Part shown: positions 39,180 through 50,215 of the stretch, piece by piece
Layout of the letters: each line of letters opens with the position of its first letter
Position numbering within the stretch: the stretch's first letter is position 1
From: Amyelois transitella
Taxonomy: Eukaryota > Arthropoda > Insecta > Lepidoptera > Pyralidae
Assembly (NCBI RefSeq): GCF_032362555.1
Contig: NC_083532.1
Span: 3,051,001-3,115,000, forward strand
Length of the DNA: 64,000 bases
Direction: 5' to 3'
Made by a program: the position numbers and the translations under genes
Notes under the pieces: model-generated
The model's input: the letters and a program-made list of their open reading frames with translations, nothing else
Told to the model about the DNA's origin: nothing
Databases searched by the model: none

Positions 39180-42100
39180 GTGCCGTGTGGTTCCCGGCAC
39201 CATTACAAAAGAATAGGACCACTCCATCTCTTTCCCACGGATGTCGTAAGAGCCGACTAAGGGATAGACTTGGGATTCCTCTTTAATGTAAATCCCTGCC
39301 AATCTAAGGTCTGCCGCGCCGATGGATGCATGGCTAGGGGCGAGCCTAGTCTCGAGCGTGCCACTTCCGCCATGGGGTTGGGCGACCCCCAGGTAATGGC
39401 TAGCCTTACCCTGGCATGCGGGGCTCTGCTGGGGCGGACAAAATTTTTCCCTAGCGTCTCGTGGGAATCGCATGGATGCAAATTTTTTGAAAGAGCACCT
39501 AGATGGCGGCGATGGTGTCCGCACCCCATCACGTCTCGTTCCCGGCGGGAGCGGTATGCGGTCTGCTGAAAGCCGCTTTGCGACGATGAATGTAAGAGGA
39601 GGAATGAAGGATAAGATTGAGGAAGTATGCCAGATGATGGATGAAAGACGTTTGGATGTGTTGTGCGTGAATGAAACGAAGCGGAAAGGATGCGACGCGA
39701 CGCAGCACGGCCCTTACACGGCGTATTGGTCTGGAATTTCCAGTACCAGCCGAGGCTGTCAAGGGGTCGGTCTAATTCTTTCTGCACGAATGGCTGAGTG
39801 CGTGAATGAGTATGAGTGTGTCAGCCCTCGTCTTCTATGGATTAGGCTGAAAGTTGGAATCACTCGGATCTTCGTTCTAGGTGTTTATGCACCTTGGGAT
39901 GTGGGTTCGAGGGGTGCAACATCAGCAAAAAGCGAAAACGAGGAGTTCTGGAATAGTGTAAGAGAAGTATTGAAAGTTACCAAGCCAAATGAGAAGATTA
40001 TTATGTTAGGTGATTTTAATGGATGGGTGGGTGTAAAGCGTGATGGATATGAAAAGGTGCTTGGTGCGTTTGGTGACGAAAAGGTGAATGATAATGGAAG
40101 AAGTGTATTAGAAATTTGTCTAGAGTGGGATCTTTTTGTGTCGAACTCAATGTTTCAACATAAAGAGATCCACACCTACACAAGAGTGGAAGGTATTTTA
40201 AAAAGTATGATAGACTTTGTGATTGTAGATGAAAGATTGAAGAACAAAGTGCTGGATACCCGTGCATATCGCGGTGCTGGCATTGACTCGGACCATTTAC
40301 TGGTGATATCCCGGATAAGGGGTATCTTCAATCGCTGGCGGCACAGGGTAAGGGAGCAAACCAGCGCTTTGGAAAGAGTAAAAGTAGAAAATTTGCAAGA
40401 TATGGATGTAGGTAAGAAGTATATTAATAGACTGAAGGATGAATTTGAAGATTTAGAGGAAATGAGCGATATTGAAGATGGATGGAAGGAATTTAAAGAA
40501 AGAATTGTGAAAGTAGCTGTTGAAGTGTGTGGTGTAAGTAGAAGAAGGAAAGGAAAAAATCACAAAAATGCGTGGATGAGTAAAGATGTGCAAGAACTTG
40601 TGCGATTAAAGAAGAAAGCATGGCTGGATTTGTTAGCAGCAAAAGCTAACTTAAGAATGCAAGAGGTTATAGATGAAGATGTGAATGAAGCACGTAAGGA
40701 ATATAAGAAAATGAAAGATTTGGTTAAGAAAGCTGTGATTAGAAAGAAAGAAGAGTATAAAGAGGATTTTGATAAAAGGCTATCAGAAGACTTTCAGTCA
40801 AATCTGAAAGTATTCTGGAAATCCGTAAGGTCAGCCCGAGGAAATACTATAACCAGAGAGCTGACTAGGATCAGATGCCAGGATGGTAGCGTTGTGAAAG
40901 GAGAAGAATGTGTACTAAAGATATGGAAGGACTATTTTGAAAGTTTATTTGAAAAAAAGGAAGGAAATAAGAAAGATTTCTGCTATAGCGAAGAAAAAGA
41001 GAATGAGATGGAAGGCGAAATTGAAATGTTCGAAATTGTGGAAGCACTTAAGAGTATGAAAGCGGGAAAGGCTGCTGGGTGTGATAGAGTGTCGGTCGAG
41101 ATGCTTAAAGCAGGAAAAGGCGTAGTAGCTAGTCAGTTGTACTGCCTTTTCAATTTGTGTTGGAGAAGCGGCCGAGTACCAAAAGATTGGTGTAAGGCTG
41201 TTATCGTGCCACTTTACAAAGGAAAAGGGTCACAGCTGGACTGCAAAAATTATCGTGGTATAAGCCTGCTTAGCGTCGTCGGCAAATTGTATGCTAAGGT
41301 ATTGATTAATAGAGTCAGGAATGAAACTGATGACAAAATATGGGATGCTCAAGCGGGATTTCGAAAGGGAATGGGATGTACTGATCAGGTCTTTTCCTTG
41401 CGGTGCATAGCCGAAAAGTTTTTGGCCAAGAGTCAAAAAGTCTATTGCACATTCGTAGATCTGGAAAAGGCCTATGACAGAGTTGAGAGGAATGAATTGT
41501 GGTCAGCACTTTCTATGCATGGGGTGAGCAGTCTCTTAATACGAGCACTGAAATCCTTATATGAGGATTCGAGTGCTTGTGTCAGGATAAACGGAGCGCA
41601 CACTGAGTGGTTTAAGATTGAGAAAGGCGTTAGGCAAGGATGTGTTGCGTCACCGTGGCTGTTCAACCTATTTATGGATAGCTGTTTGACAGATTTGAAA
41701 GAGTCTAAAAGTGGATTAAGGATGAATGAGTTACTCGTCAAATGTCTGCTCTATGCCGACGATCAGGTTATACTGGCGTCATCAGCGGAGGAGTTACAGG
41801 AGATGGTAAACTGTATGCATGAAGCTTTAAAAGAGAAAGGAATGAAAGTGAACGTAAGTAAAACTAAAACACTGGTTTTTGAAATGGAGAAAGAAATGAC
41901 AGCATGTAATATTTTGATTGGAGGAGAAAAAGTGGAGCAAGTGAAAGAGTTTGTATATCTAGGATCAAAGTTTACATCAGATGGCAAGTATGATAGTGAT
42001 ATTGAAAGGAGAGTGAACGCGGGGAACATGGTGAATGGAGCTTTGCATGCCTTTATGAGCAGTCAGAAACTATCCAAAAAGGCTCGACTGGCTGTGCACA

Positions 42101-42602
42101 GGGGCGTGTTGGTCCCGACATTAATGTATGGGAGTGAAAGTTGGGTATGGCAAAAGAAGCATGAAAGCAGAATAAATGCAGTGGAAATGAGAGCGTTAAG
42201 GAGTATGATGGGTGTGAAATTGAGTGACAGGATAAGGAACAGCGTGATAAGGGAATGTTGTGATGTGAAAGAAGATGTAGTTACAGGAATAGAAAAGGGT
42301 ATGTTAAGATGGTTCGGTCATGTGGAGAGGATAAATGAAAGCAGGTTGACTAAGCAGATATACAAGGAGAGTGTGGAGGGAAAGGTCGGAGTGGGAAGAC
42401 CTAGACGAACGTATCTTGATCAAATTAAGGACGTCCTGGTAAAGGGTCAGGTCAAAAGTACCCGAAACCGCCGAGCTTGTATGAAGAGAGTTATGAATGT
42501 GGACGAAGCGAAAGAAGTATGCAGAGATCGTGGCAAGTGGAAAGAGGTAGTCTCTGCCTACCCCTCCGGGAAAGAGGCGTGATTGTATGTATGTATGTAT
42601 GT
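39180..42602 (+). mobile_element. RTE-type LINE, apparently intact, carrying the SINE-1 head as its 5' end
   Basis: A 3.42-kb unit bounded by a 12-bp target duplication. It starts with the hairpin gtgccgtgtggttcccggca and is SINE-1-like for ~110 bp (through cttgggattcctcttta). A ~170-bp GC-rich leader, one ORF (39472-42582) and almost no 3' UTR follow, ending in (GTAT)n. A single endonuclease-RT ORF, short 3' end and tetranucleotide tail are RTE traits. The tail (tgcctacccctccgggaaag, aggcgtgatt) parallels SINE-1's tgtctaccccgcaagggata, gacgtgatt. It inserted into the tail of the SINE-1 now at 42603-42866. Confidence 0.92.
39472..42582 (+). CDS. RTE endonuclease/reverse transcriptase polyprotein
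   Basis: 1036 aa, uninterrupted. The AP-endonuclease (about 35-280) shows ATMNVRGG, VNETKRKG, GVGLILSARM, MLGDFNGWVG and GIDSDHLLVISR, so the catalytic N, E, D and SDH residues are present. The reverse transcriptase (about 500-790) shows NYRGISLLSVVGKLYAKVLI, AGFRKGMGCTDQVF, FVDLEKAYDRV, GVRQGCVASPWLFNLFMD, LLYADDQVIL and FVYLGSKFTSDG. The C-terminal part has MLRWFGHVER and the GRPRRTYLDQIKD module. No zinc finger or RNase H. The ATG at 39472 was taken as the longest; the endonuclease proper begins about 35 residues later, so a later start is possible. It is the likely source of the many 3' fragments here and perhaps of SINE-1 mobilisation. Confidence 0.93.
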   Translation: MDANFLKEHLDGGDGVRTPSRLVPGGSGMRSAESRFATMNVRGGMKDKIEEVCQMMDERRLDVLCVNETKRKGCDATQHGPYTAYWSGISSTSRGCQGVGLILSARMAECVNEYECVSPRLLWIRLKVGITRIFVLGVYAPWDVGSRGATSAKSENEEFWNSVREVLKVTKPNEKIIMLGDFNGWVGVKRDGYEKVLGAFGDEKVNDNGRSVLEICLEWDLFVSNSMFQHKEIHTYTRVEGILKSMIDFVIVDERLKNKVLDTRAYRGAGIDSDHLLVISRIRGIFNRWRHRVREQTSALERVKVENLQDMDVGKKYINRLKDEFEDLEEMSDIEDGWKEFKERIVKVAVEVCGVSRRRKGKNHKNAWMSKDVQELVRLKKKAWLDLLAAKANLRMQEVIDEDVNEARKEYKKMKDLVKKAVIRKKEEYKEDFDKRLSEDFQSNLKVFWKSVRSARGNTITRELTRIRCQDGSVVKGEECVLKIWKDYFESLFEKKEGNKKDFCYSEEKENEMEGEIEMFEIVEALKSMKAGKAAGCDRVSVEMLKAGKGVVASQLYCLFNLCWRSGRVPKDWCKAVIVPLYKGKGSQLDCKNYRGISLLSVVGKLYAKVLINRVRNETDDKIWDAQAGFRKGMGCTDQVFSLRCIAEKFLAKSQKVYCTFVDLEKAYDRVERNELWSALSMHGVSSLLIRALKSLYEDSSACVRINGAHTEWFKIEKGVRQGCVASPWLFNLFMDSCLTDLKESKSGLRMNELLVKCLLYADDQVILASSAEELQEMVNCMHEALKEKGMKVNVSKTKTLVFEMEKEMTACNILIGGEKVEQVKEFVYLGSKFTSDGKYDSDIERRVNAGNMVNGALHAFMSSQKLSKKARLAVHRGVLVPTLMYGSESWVWQKKHESRINAVEMRALRSMMGVKLSDRIRNSVIRECCDVKEDVVTGIEKGMLRWFGHVERINESRLTKQIYKESVEGKVGVGRPRRTYLDQIKDVLVKGQVKSTRNRRACMKRVMNVDEAKEVCRDRGKWKEVVSAYPSGKEA

Positions 42603-42866
42603 ATACATGTAATCACGTCTATATCCCTTCTGGGGTAGACAGAACCAATAGTCTTGGAATGAATGATAGGCCACGTTCAGCTGTTTGGCTTAAGGATAGA
42701 ATTGAGATTCAAATAGTGACAGGTTGCTAACCCGTCGCCTAAAAGAATAATCCTAAGTTTTTAAGCCTATCCCTTAGTCGCCTTTTACGACATCCATGGG
42801 AACGAGATGGAGTAAAAAAAAGAATAGGACTCTTTTTTTTATTGGTGCCAGGAACCACACGGCAAA
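42603..42866 (-). mobile_element. SINE-1 split by the RTE insertion
   Basis: A reversed copy whose tail continues left of the RTE (39155-39179). A small rearrangement near the head repeats aaagaataggactc before caggaaccacacggca. Confidence 0.88.
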
Positions 42867-43266
42867 TGTATGTATGTATGTTGCACATTTGGCCAACTGA
42901 ATGGATTCATCCAACGATTCATATTCAGATTACTAATCTTTTATAACTATGTACTTACTATTTTCTTGTTACTGTGTAAATTTCTATGCAATAAAGATAT
43001 TACAAACAAACAAATAAACTAATTTCACTCAGAAAAAAGTCATTGGTCGCGCGGCCACCTCAGTTACTAGTGATTTATAATGCAGCATCAAAGTCTCAGG
43101 TTCAAACTATTTGCCACGGCGTTCTAATTAGAATTAGCTGGAAAATTGGAGCGAATTTCAGTTTCATGGTGCCACGGTTCATTCGGTTACTCAGGGAACG
43201 GCTCTGGTGAGAGAGTGTTGGGCCGAGTCATAAGAGTTCTTAAATTTATTGTTCGATATATCTAAA
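42867..43266. repeat. LINE 3' tail piece and unassigned sequence
   Basis: 42895-43020 ends tgcaataaagatattacaaa, caaacaaat and is paired with a similar tail at 43600-43712; probably 3' ends of a LINE family. The remainder is not recognised. Confidence 0.45.
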
Positions 43267-43521
43267 GTGCCGTGTGGTTCCCGGCACCAATACAAAAAAG
43301 AATAGGACCACTCCATCTCTTTCCCATGGATGTCGTAAAAGGCGACTAAGGGATAGGCTTACAAACTTGGGATACTTTTTTAGGCGATGGATTAGCGACC
43401 TGTCAGTATTTGAATCTCAATTCTATCATTAAGCCAAATAGCTGAACGTGGCCATTCAGTCTTTTCAAGACTGTTGGCTCTGTCTAGCCCGCAAGGGATA
43501 TGGACGTGACTATATGTATGT
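43267..43521 (+). mobile_element. SINE-1, full length, near consensus
   Basis: Complete hairpin head and body; ends gactatatgtatgt. Confidence 0.92.
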
Positions 43522-43559
43522 CGCTAAAAAAACACGTGACTTGCCGCTTTTTAATTAAA

Positions 43560-43712
43560 TCTAGTTCCCTTAGTGTTTGCCGGTTGACTGGAAGACCCTT
43601 CATGGGATAAGTCCGCCATTGCGAGTGATTTATTTCTTTCATAACTATGTACTATTATCTGGTAACTGTATAAATTTCAGTGCAATAAAGATATTACAAA
43701 CAAACAAACAAT
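43560..43712 (+). repeat. LINE 3' end with CAAA tail
   Basis: Contains ggttgactggaagacccttc, gataagtccgccattgcg and aaagatattacaaacaaaca. The phrase aagtccgcca also occurs in the 3' UTR of the CR1-like LINE (about 7020). Confidence 0.55.
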
Positions 43713-44270
43713 CTTTTCGCTTGGACCAACCTTCATAGTGTAAACATTATCGCGTGTCAAGGTAGTTACTTCTGATTTTCGCTAAATATCGTATAACTGA
43801 GACATTTGATACCTAGCACAGACAGCTGGAAGTCAGCCTAGGGCTGCCATGGTCTTTCCAACTTTGTAAAAAATAGTCACAAGACTACGCACCAATAAAA
43901 AAAAAAGAATAGGACCACTCCGTCTCATTCCCATGGATGTCGTTAAAGGCCGTGTGGTTCCCGGCACCACATGGCGTATACTTACTTATCTAACTGATTA
44001 ACCTTCATTTTGGTAAGTACTTTTTTAAGGCACTTCTTACTAGTACTTTATATTATTTCATCTACACCATCAATTGTTGGAATTGAACCAGCTTGACACG
44101 CCCACCGATATCTTCATATTTATTATCATTGCAAGTAAATGTACTTAACCTATATCAAAATTGTAAGCACTGCGTAACCTATATACTGATTGGAAATAAA
44201 AACATTTCATCGTTACTCTTGGCGATTCTCCCGGGTTCATGCTCCGGGAATCTGGAACAAGTTTGCAGAA
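43713..44270. other. Unassigned with a SINE-1 head scrap
   Basis: 43889-43970 is a scrambled SINE-1 head (two ends facing: aagaataggaccactccgtc then ccgtgtggttcccggcacc). The rest shows no gene. Confidence 0.4.
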
Positions 44271-44514
44271 ATACATACGTACACATATAATCACTTCTAT
44301 ATCCCTTGCGGGGTAGACAGACCCAATGGTCTTAAAAAGACTGATAGGCCGAGTTCAGCTGTTTGGCTTAACGATAGAATTGAGATTCAAATAAGAACAG
44401 GTTGCTAGTCCATCGCCTAAAAGTCATCCCAAGTTCATAGGCGTATGCTTTAGTCGCCTTTTACGACATCCGTGAGAAGCATATGGAGTCTATTCTTTTG
44501 TCAATTGGTGCCAG
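44271..44514 (-). mobile_element. SINE-1, reversed, head truncated
   Basis: Complete tail and body, ending attggtgccaga. Confidence 0.82.
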
Positions 44515-44574
44515 AACACTGCAGAAATAAATTAATAAATAACTCTTTATTACAAAATGATATATTATGATAAG

Positions 44575-44690
44575 ATATGGTCAAAAGGTCAGGTGAAAAG
44601 TTCCCAAAACCGGCGAGTTAGAAATAGAATGTGGATGCAGGGAAGTGGTTAGATGTAGTCTCTGCCTATCCCACCAGGAAAAAAAGGGAA
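44575..44690 (+). mobile_element. RTE LINE 3' fragment, degraded
   Basis: aaaaggtcaggtgaaaagtt, gtagtctctgcctatcccac; internal deletions and no ATGT tail. Confidence 0.65.
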
Positions 44691-44949
44691 CCTATAAATC
44701 AAATTTCAAAACTCTAGAACAGCGTTTTTATCAAACTCTATTCTTTTTAGTTATCTCAATCCACCTTCGATTTGAAGAGAAATGCACCTGCAAACTAGGT
44801 TTTGATATTCGTAATATTTTCAGCTCCAAATGTCGTAACTAACCATTTGTTTGCTAGATTTAGAGTAGCTTTCTTATCTGTAGAAGAGCATTCTTAGTTG
44901 ATAAACAGATATATAGATAATTTTTTTTCAGAATAGTTAATAAGTCAAA

Positions 44950-45175
44950 AGGCGACTAAGGTAGGTATAGACTTTTTTTAAGGCGGTGGGCAAAAAACCT
45001 GTGACTATTTGAATCTTAATTCTATCATTAAGCCAAACAGGTGAACGTGTCCTTTCACTCTTTTAATGAGTGTTGGCTCTGTCTACCCGGCAAGTAATAA
45101 GACGTGACCATATATATGTGTTAATGTGTATGTATGAATGTATGTATTTATGTATGTTAATGTGAATGTATGTAT
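44950..45175 (+). mobile_element. SINE-1, head-truncated, with expanded ATGT microsatellite
   Basis: The body ends gacgtgaccatatatatgt and runs into a 50-bp variant ATGT tract, a mature microsatellite derived from a SINE tail. A hairpin follows (gtcagatt..aatctgac, 45186-45232). Confidence 0.75.
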
Positions 45176-45656
45176 TTTTTTAAGTCAGATTATTATCATG
45201 AATTCTTTTTTCATGAAAAAATCTGACTCAAAAAAAAATCTTTTATAAATATAAATGATGGAACAGAAATTCTAGTAGTGACAGCCCAACGCCAAAATCA
45301 AATCTTTATGGGATTAGAATTACTTTGTGCATACTATGAGAGAGAGACTGAAAGTTGTTGCAGTTACTAGCTCATTACCCGTTTTAAAGTCATGCGCGCG
45401 CTCTATACATAATAGCTATTCTAAGTTGGCAGGATTTCTGTGTAATAAAGATAAATCCAGGAATATCTTGTTGGATTGGCCACTCCGTGGGTGCATTTAG
45501 GATTTAAAGTCTTATTCTTCGGAAGGTATCTGAACGACCGATGTCACCACGGTAACGTATTTTAACCGTTTTAAATAACATCAGGACAGAATCGTGAAAA
45601 CTATTTAATTTTTATAGTCATAAAGAAGAAAAATTTATGTACAATAAATAAAAAAA

Positions 45657-45955
45657 AGGTGACTAAGGGATAGGCTTACAAACTTGGGATTCTTTTTTAG
45701 ACGATGGGCTAGCAACCACTCACTATTTAACTATTTGACAGAGCCAACAGTCTTAAAAATACTGATAGGCCACGTTCAGCTGTTTGGCTTAATGTTATAA
45801 AATCGAGATACAAATAGTGACAGGTTGCTAGCCTGTCGCTTAAAAGAATCTTAAGTTTATAAGCATATCCCTTAGTCGCCTTTTACGACATCCATGGGAA
45901 AGAGATGGAGTGGTCCTATTCCTTTTTCTAATGCTGCCTGGAACCACACGGCATT
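45657..45955. mobile_element. SINE-1 inverted pair
   Basis: A forward middle piece (45657-45735) joined to a reversed, nearly full copy (45738-45955, ending aaccacacggcat). Confidence 0.75.
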
Positions 45956-46239
45956 TTACCATGTAATGAAAAATAACCTTGCAGAATTGTATTATTATTC
46001 TTATACATTACCTTATTGTGACCAGATGCGATCTGCCCGTGAAATTGAATATCATTCCTATTCATCATTCATCAGGAACGAAGGGAGACGCAGAAATGAA
46101 GAAATTCAGACTGTATTTCACGTTCAATTTCACGAAACTACACCTGCCTCTCTTTAAATTTTCTTTCATAGCTGTATGGCTATGAAATTGTAAGAAGAGC
46201 GGATATGAAAAGGAATAATACCTATAATAAAAAAGCCAG

Positions 46240-46520
46240 AATGAGGATGAATGAAAACAGGTTGACTAAGCAGATATACAAGGAGAGTGTGGAGGGAAAG
46301 GTCGGAGTGGGAAGACCTAGACGAATGTATCTTGATCAAATTAAGGACGTCCTGGTAAAGGGTCAGGTCAAAAGTACCCGAAACCGCCGAGCTTGCATGA
46401 AGAGAGTTATGAATGTGGGTGAAGCGAAGGAAATATGCAGAGATCGTGGCAAGTGGAAAGAGGTAGTCTCTGCCTACCCCTCCGGGAAAGAGGCGTGATT
46501 TTATGTATGTATGTATGTAA
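46240..46520 (+). mobile_element. RTE LINE, 5'-truncated, C-terminal frame still open
   Basis: Corresponds to 42340-42600 of the intact RTE with very few changes. The reading frame (NRLTKQIYKESVEGKVGVGR to SAYPSGKEA) is intact and ends in an (ATGT)n tail. The apparent 97-aa ORF from 46205 fuses to unrelated upstream sequence and is incidental. Confidence 0.88.
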
Positions 46521-46778
46521 TAAAAAAGCCGGTAAGTGCGTGTCGAGCCACCCGCGTTTTAGTGTTCCGTAGTTCCCAATGACAACTTGAGTTCACTAAT
46601 CACAAATGACTAAAAACAAACCAATATTGCCTCAGGTAAAGAAAGAGTTATGCCAAGAACCGTCAAGTTAAACACGTTGCCTATTCAACTATATACTATT
46701 ATTGTTAAACTTGCTTTAATTTATCGTTTTTTCTAACGTGTCATAGTTTGTAAATACTCTGCCGTTTAGTTTTTTTTT

Positions 46779-47241
46779 GTGCCGTGTGGTTCTTGGTACC
46801 TATTAACAAAAAATAGGACCAGTCCATCTCTTGTCCATGGATGTCGTAAAAGGCGACTAAGGCCTAGAATTACTGTAATAAATGCTTCTGTATATAATTT
46901 TGTGTACATAAATAAATAAATAAAATAAATAAGGCCTTATAAACTAGGGATTCTTCTTTTAAGCGCCGGCCTAGCAACCTGTCACTTAATATGAATCTTA
47001 ATTCTATCAGTAAGCCAAACAGCTGAACGAGGCCAATCAGTATTTTCAAGACTGTTGGCTCTGTCAAAGCAAATGCTGCAGTGCAGTGTGTTACCGCTTC
47101 TTCTTCACTGACGCCTTAGAAGCAGTAAACTTAGTTTTAAGTAATTTATTTGACGTCGTCGTTAAAGATTTGACAATTGAAAAATTTTGAATTTTAATTT
47201 GTCTACCCCGCAAAGGATACAGACGTGATAATATGTATGTA
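46779..47241 (+). mobile_element. SINE-1 broken by two later insertions
   Basis: The head is 46779-46868. A TAAA-tailed LINE end is inserted at about 46862-46932 with aaggcct at both edges. The body is 46932-47065. An ATTCT-family LINE piece lies at 47070-47195 (gctgcagtgcagtgtgttac). The SINE tail resumes at 47199-47241. A readable three-layer insertion history. Confidence 0.75.
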
Positions 47242-47457
47242 ACTTTTTTTACGCGTACTCAGTAGTGTAACACATTTTTCGTGGCCCAACATCTCCTTCA
47301 ATGATACCTTTTCATTTATTGTACTCGTATTAGCTTTTTATTCCGTTATAAAGCATTTTTTGTGCTACTACTTCAGATCTTGTTTCAGAGTGGTTCAACA
47401 AACTAAGGTTTTGTTCACATTGGTGATTTTTAGTGGTACCTAAGTCAGCCAATTGCA

Positions 47458-47672
47458 TTACATACATACATATGGTCACGTCTATATCCCTTGCGGGGTA
47501 GACAGAGCCAACTGTCTTGTAAAGACTAAATGGCCACGTTCATCTGTTTAGCAGCAGCTAGCCCATCGCGTAAAAAAACCCCAAGTTGTAAGCCTATCCC
47601 TTAGTTGCCTTTTATGACATCCATGGGAAGGTAGGGATGGTTTTATTCTTAAGTGCCTAGAATCATACAGCA
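47458..47672 (-). mobile_element. SINE-1, reversed
   Basis: The tail and most of the body, with a deletion around the central aatctcaattct region; the head is degraded. Confidence 0.78.
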
Positions 47673-47883
47673 AAAAGGCCAGTTCCCGCGGGATCAACGA
47701 TAAACAAAAACGTACGCATGCGAAGCTTTTCCCTTAGTCGCCTTTGAGGACACCAATGGGAAAGATCCAGGAACTACGACACAAAACGGAACGTGTAGGC
47801 AACCTTCTTGATATACGCCATAGCAACGGTTGCCATGGTTGTGTTAGTTAGAAAAATGTCAGAGATATAATTTTTATTGTCAA

Positions 47884-48148
47884 CATACATACATACATAC
47901 ATATAATCACATCTATATCCCTTGCGGGGTAGACAGAGCCAACAGTCTTGTAAAGACTGATAGGCCACGTTCAGCTATTTGGCTTTAGGATAGAATTGAG
48001 ATTCAAATAGTGACAGGTTGCTAGCCCATCGCCTAAAAAAGAATCTCAAGTAGGTATGTAAACATATCCCTTAGTCGCGACGGCATCCATGGGAAAGAGA
48101 TGGAGTGGTCCTATTCTTTTTGCATTGGTGCCGGGAACCACACGGCAC
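47884..48148 (-). mobile_element. SINE-1, full length
   Basis: Reversed, with a perfect ACAT-run tail and complete head (ccgggaaccacacggcac). Confidence 0.9.
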
Positions 48149-48713
48149 ATATTTTTATTTCATGTTCAATAATATAGTAATTTTAAACAGATTATTTCTC
48201 TCCTCTTTTCTCCTTCTATCTTCTATAGGAATAACTAACTTTGTAATTAAACTTTCTACAGAACGAATGAAAACCTTAAATTCTATATGAACACGACCCG
48301 ACTTTCCTCGGCTAACGAAAGTCCTGTCATCCTTTACCTTAATGCAGGAAATTGAGTTTGCAAACTTGCGTTAAATTCTACGTCTGGGTGTCTGTTGCAC
48401 GCATAGATGTAAACTAAGTTGTAGAAGGAATATTAGAACAAAGCTATGAATTTCAGTTTTTGGGTGGCATATTTTAATGTTTTTTTTTTTAAATTAGTGA
48501 TAACATTTTATTTTCAAATATTTTATTGTCTAATTTATATATTGAATAGCTTGATGAGATTTAAATACTTGGCAAGACACGCATCTACTGATGTCGAATT
48601 TACTTAGAATAATTGTTTGTTCTATATTTTTCACTTGTATAACTTTCTATTGTCTGTGTAGTGACTATTCTGATATTTAGTACATCTGTCTCAAAGTTAG
48701 GATGTAGTTTTTG
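48149..48713. other. No recognised feature
   Basis: AT-rich sequence without repeats or exons that I can support. Confidence 0.4.
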
Positions 48714-48962
48714 GTGCCATGCGGTTCCCGGCACCAATAATAAAAAAAAACTCCTTTTCTTTCCCATTGATGTCGTAAAAGGCGACTAAGAGATATAATT
48801 ATAAACTTGGGATTCTTCTTATAGACGATGGACTAGCAACGTCACTATTTGAATATCAATTATCTCATTAAAATTAACAGCTGAATGTAACCTATCAGTC
48901 TTTCAAGACTGTTAGCTCTGTCTACCCCGCAACGGATATAGACGTGATTATATGAATGAATA
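48714..48962 (+). mobile_element. SINE-1, full length, diverged
   Basis: Head ggtgccatgcggttcccggc; several single-base changes; the tail has mutated to atgaatgaataaa. Confidence 0.82.
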
Positions 48963-49119
48963 AATAAAGTTTGGTTTTATATCAATGACATCTCAAACTT
49001 AGTTTATGAGATAAGGATGTGGTAATGAGTTACATTACTGAACGTCAAATCGTGGTAATGTTAATCAAATTTATGTTATTCCTCTGATTTTATAATCTTT
49101 TCGTTTGATATTGACTATG

Positions 49120-49372
49120 TACCGTGTGGTTCCCGGCACCAATTAAAAAAAAAGAATAGTACCACTCCATCTCGTTCCCATGGATGTCGTAAAAAGCGAC
49201 TAAGAGGTAGGCTTATAGACTTGGGATTCTTTTTTTTAGGCGACGGGCAAGCAACCTGCCACTATTTAAATCTCAATTCTATAATTAAACCAAACAGCTT
49301 AACGTGGCCTATCAGTCTTTTCAAGACCGTTGGCTCTGTCTGCTCCGCAAGGGATATAGACGTGATTATTAT
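49120..49372 (+). mobile_element. SINE-1, full length
   Basis: Starts accgtgtggttcccggcacc; the ATGT tail is lost after gacgtgattatta. Confidence 0.85.
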
Positions 49373-49604
49373 GCACCCAGAACGTTATAGTAATTATGGA
49401 AATAATTGTAAAAGCAAATAAAATCTCTACAACACTTTTCGGATGGTCGCATTAGGCAGTTAAAATATAGTCCCGACCAATTAAAAGTAATTATAAGTTC
49501 TTGCTGTAGTAATTATACAAGAATTAGTACACTTAGACAGTAGACGGTAATAGTAGGACTAATGTTTTATAAATGATGTGAGTCGCCAGCCGGCAGGCGT
49601 TTAA

Positions 49605-49835
49605 AAGCATAGAATAGAATAGAATAGAAAAGATTAATTTTCAAAATTGGATACAACGTAGGTATCACTTATTGAAGTCACATCACTTAAATCTTATTAT
49701 AACTAACTACCGCTTCCGAAGCGCATGTGTAGAAGATGCTACACTGCAGCATTTTCACCGGACGTCAATTTACAAATATAGATCTCTTAAATCTTAGTTG
49801 TGGACGAATGCACATTGTCTTTATTAAAAAACATA
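49605..49835 (-). mobile_element. ATTCT-tailed LINE 3' fragment
   Basis: A reversed tail (agaatagaatagaa) and body almost identical to 36718-36930, but missing about 17 bp after gtagaaga. Confidence 0.7.
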
Positions 49836-49902
49836 GTTTAAATAACAAGAAGGACAAAAAGTTTTTAAGCTAGACCTGAAAAAAATGCGTTCAGTTTTTA
49901 GG

Positions 49903-50215
49903 TACTTACATACATATAGTCACGTCTTATTCCCTTGCGGGGTAGACAATACCAACAGTCTTGAAAATAGTATATACGTCATGTTTTCTACATACATACC
50001 TACATATAATCACGTTTATATCCCTTGCGGAGTAGACAGAGCCAACAGTCTTGACAATACTGATAGGCCACGTTCAGCTGTTTGGCTTGCTGATAAATTG
50101 AGATTCATACAGGTTGCTAGCCCGTCACCTAACAGAAGAAGTTTACGAGCCTCTCCCTTAGTCGCCTTTCACGACACCCATGGGAAATAGATGGAGTGGT
50201 CCTATTCTTTTTCTA
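49903..50215 (-). mobile_element. Two SINE-1 copies in tandem
   Basis: A short reversed tail (49903-49970) followed by a nearly complete reversed copy (49990-50215) lacking only the hairpin head. Confidence 0.8.

Noticed and set aside
42583..42602. ATGT/ACAT runs as CRISPR-like or regulatory tandem repeats.
   Set aside because: They are retroelement tails with no spacers, found at the end of almost every SINE-1 and RTE copy.
46205..46498. 97-aa ORF as a stand-alone gene.
   Set aside because: It is the C-terminus of a truncated RTE fused by chance to upstream codons; the same applies to 7705-7914, 53800-54000 and 60190-60355.
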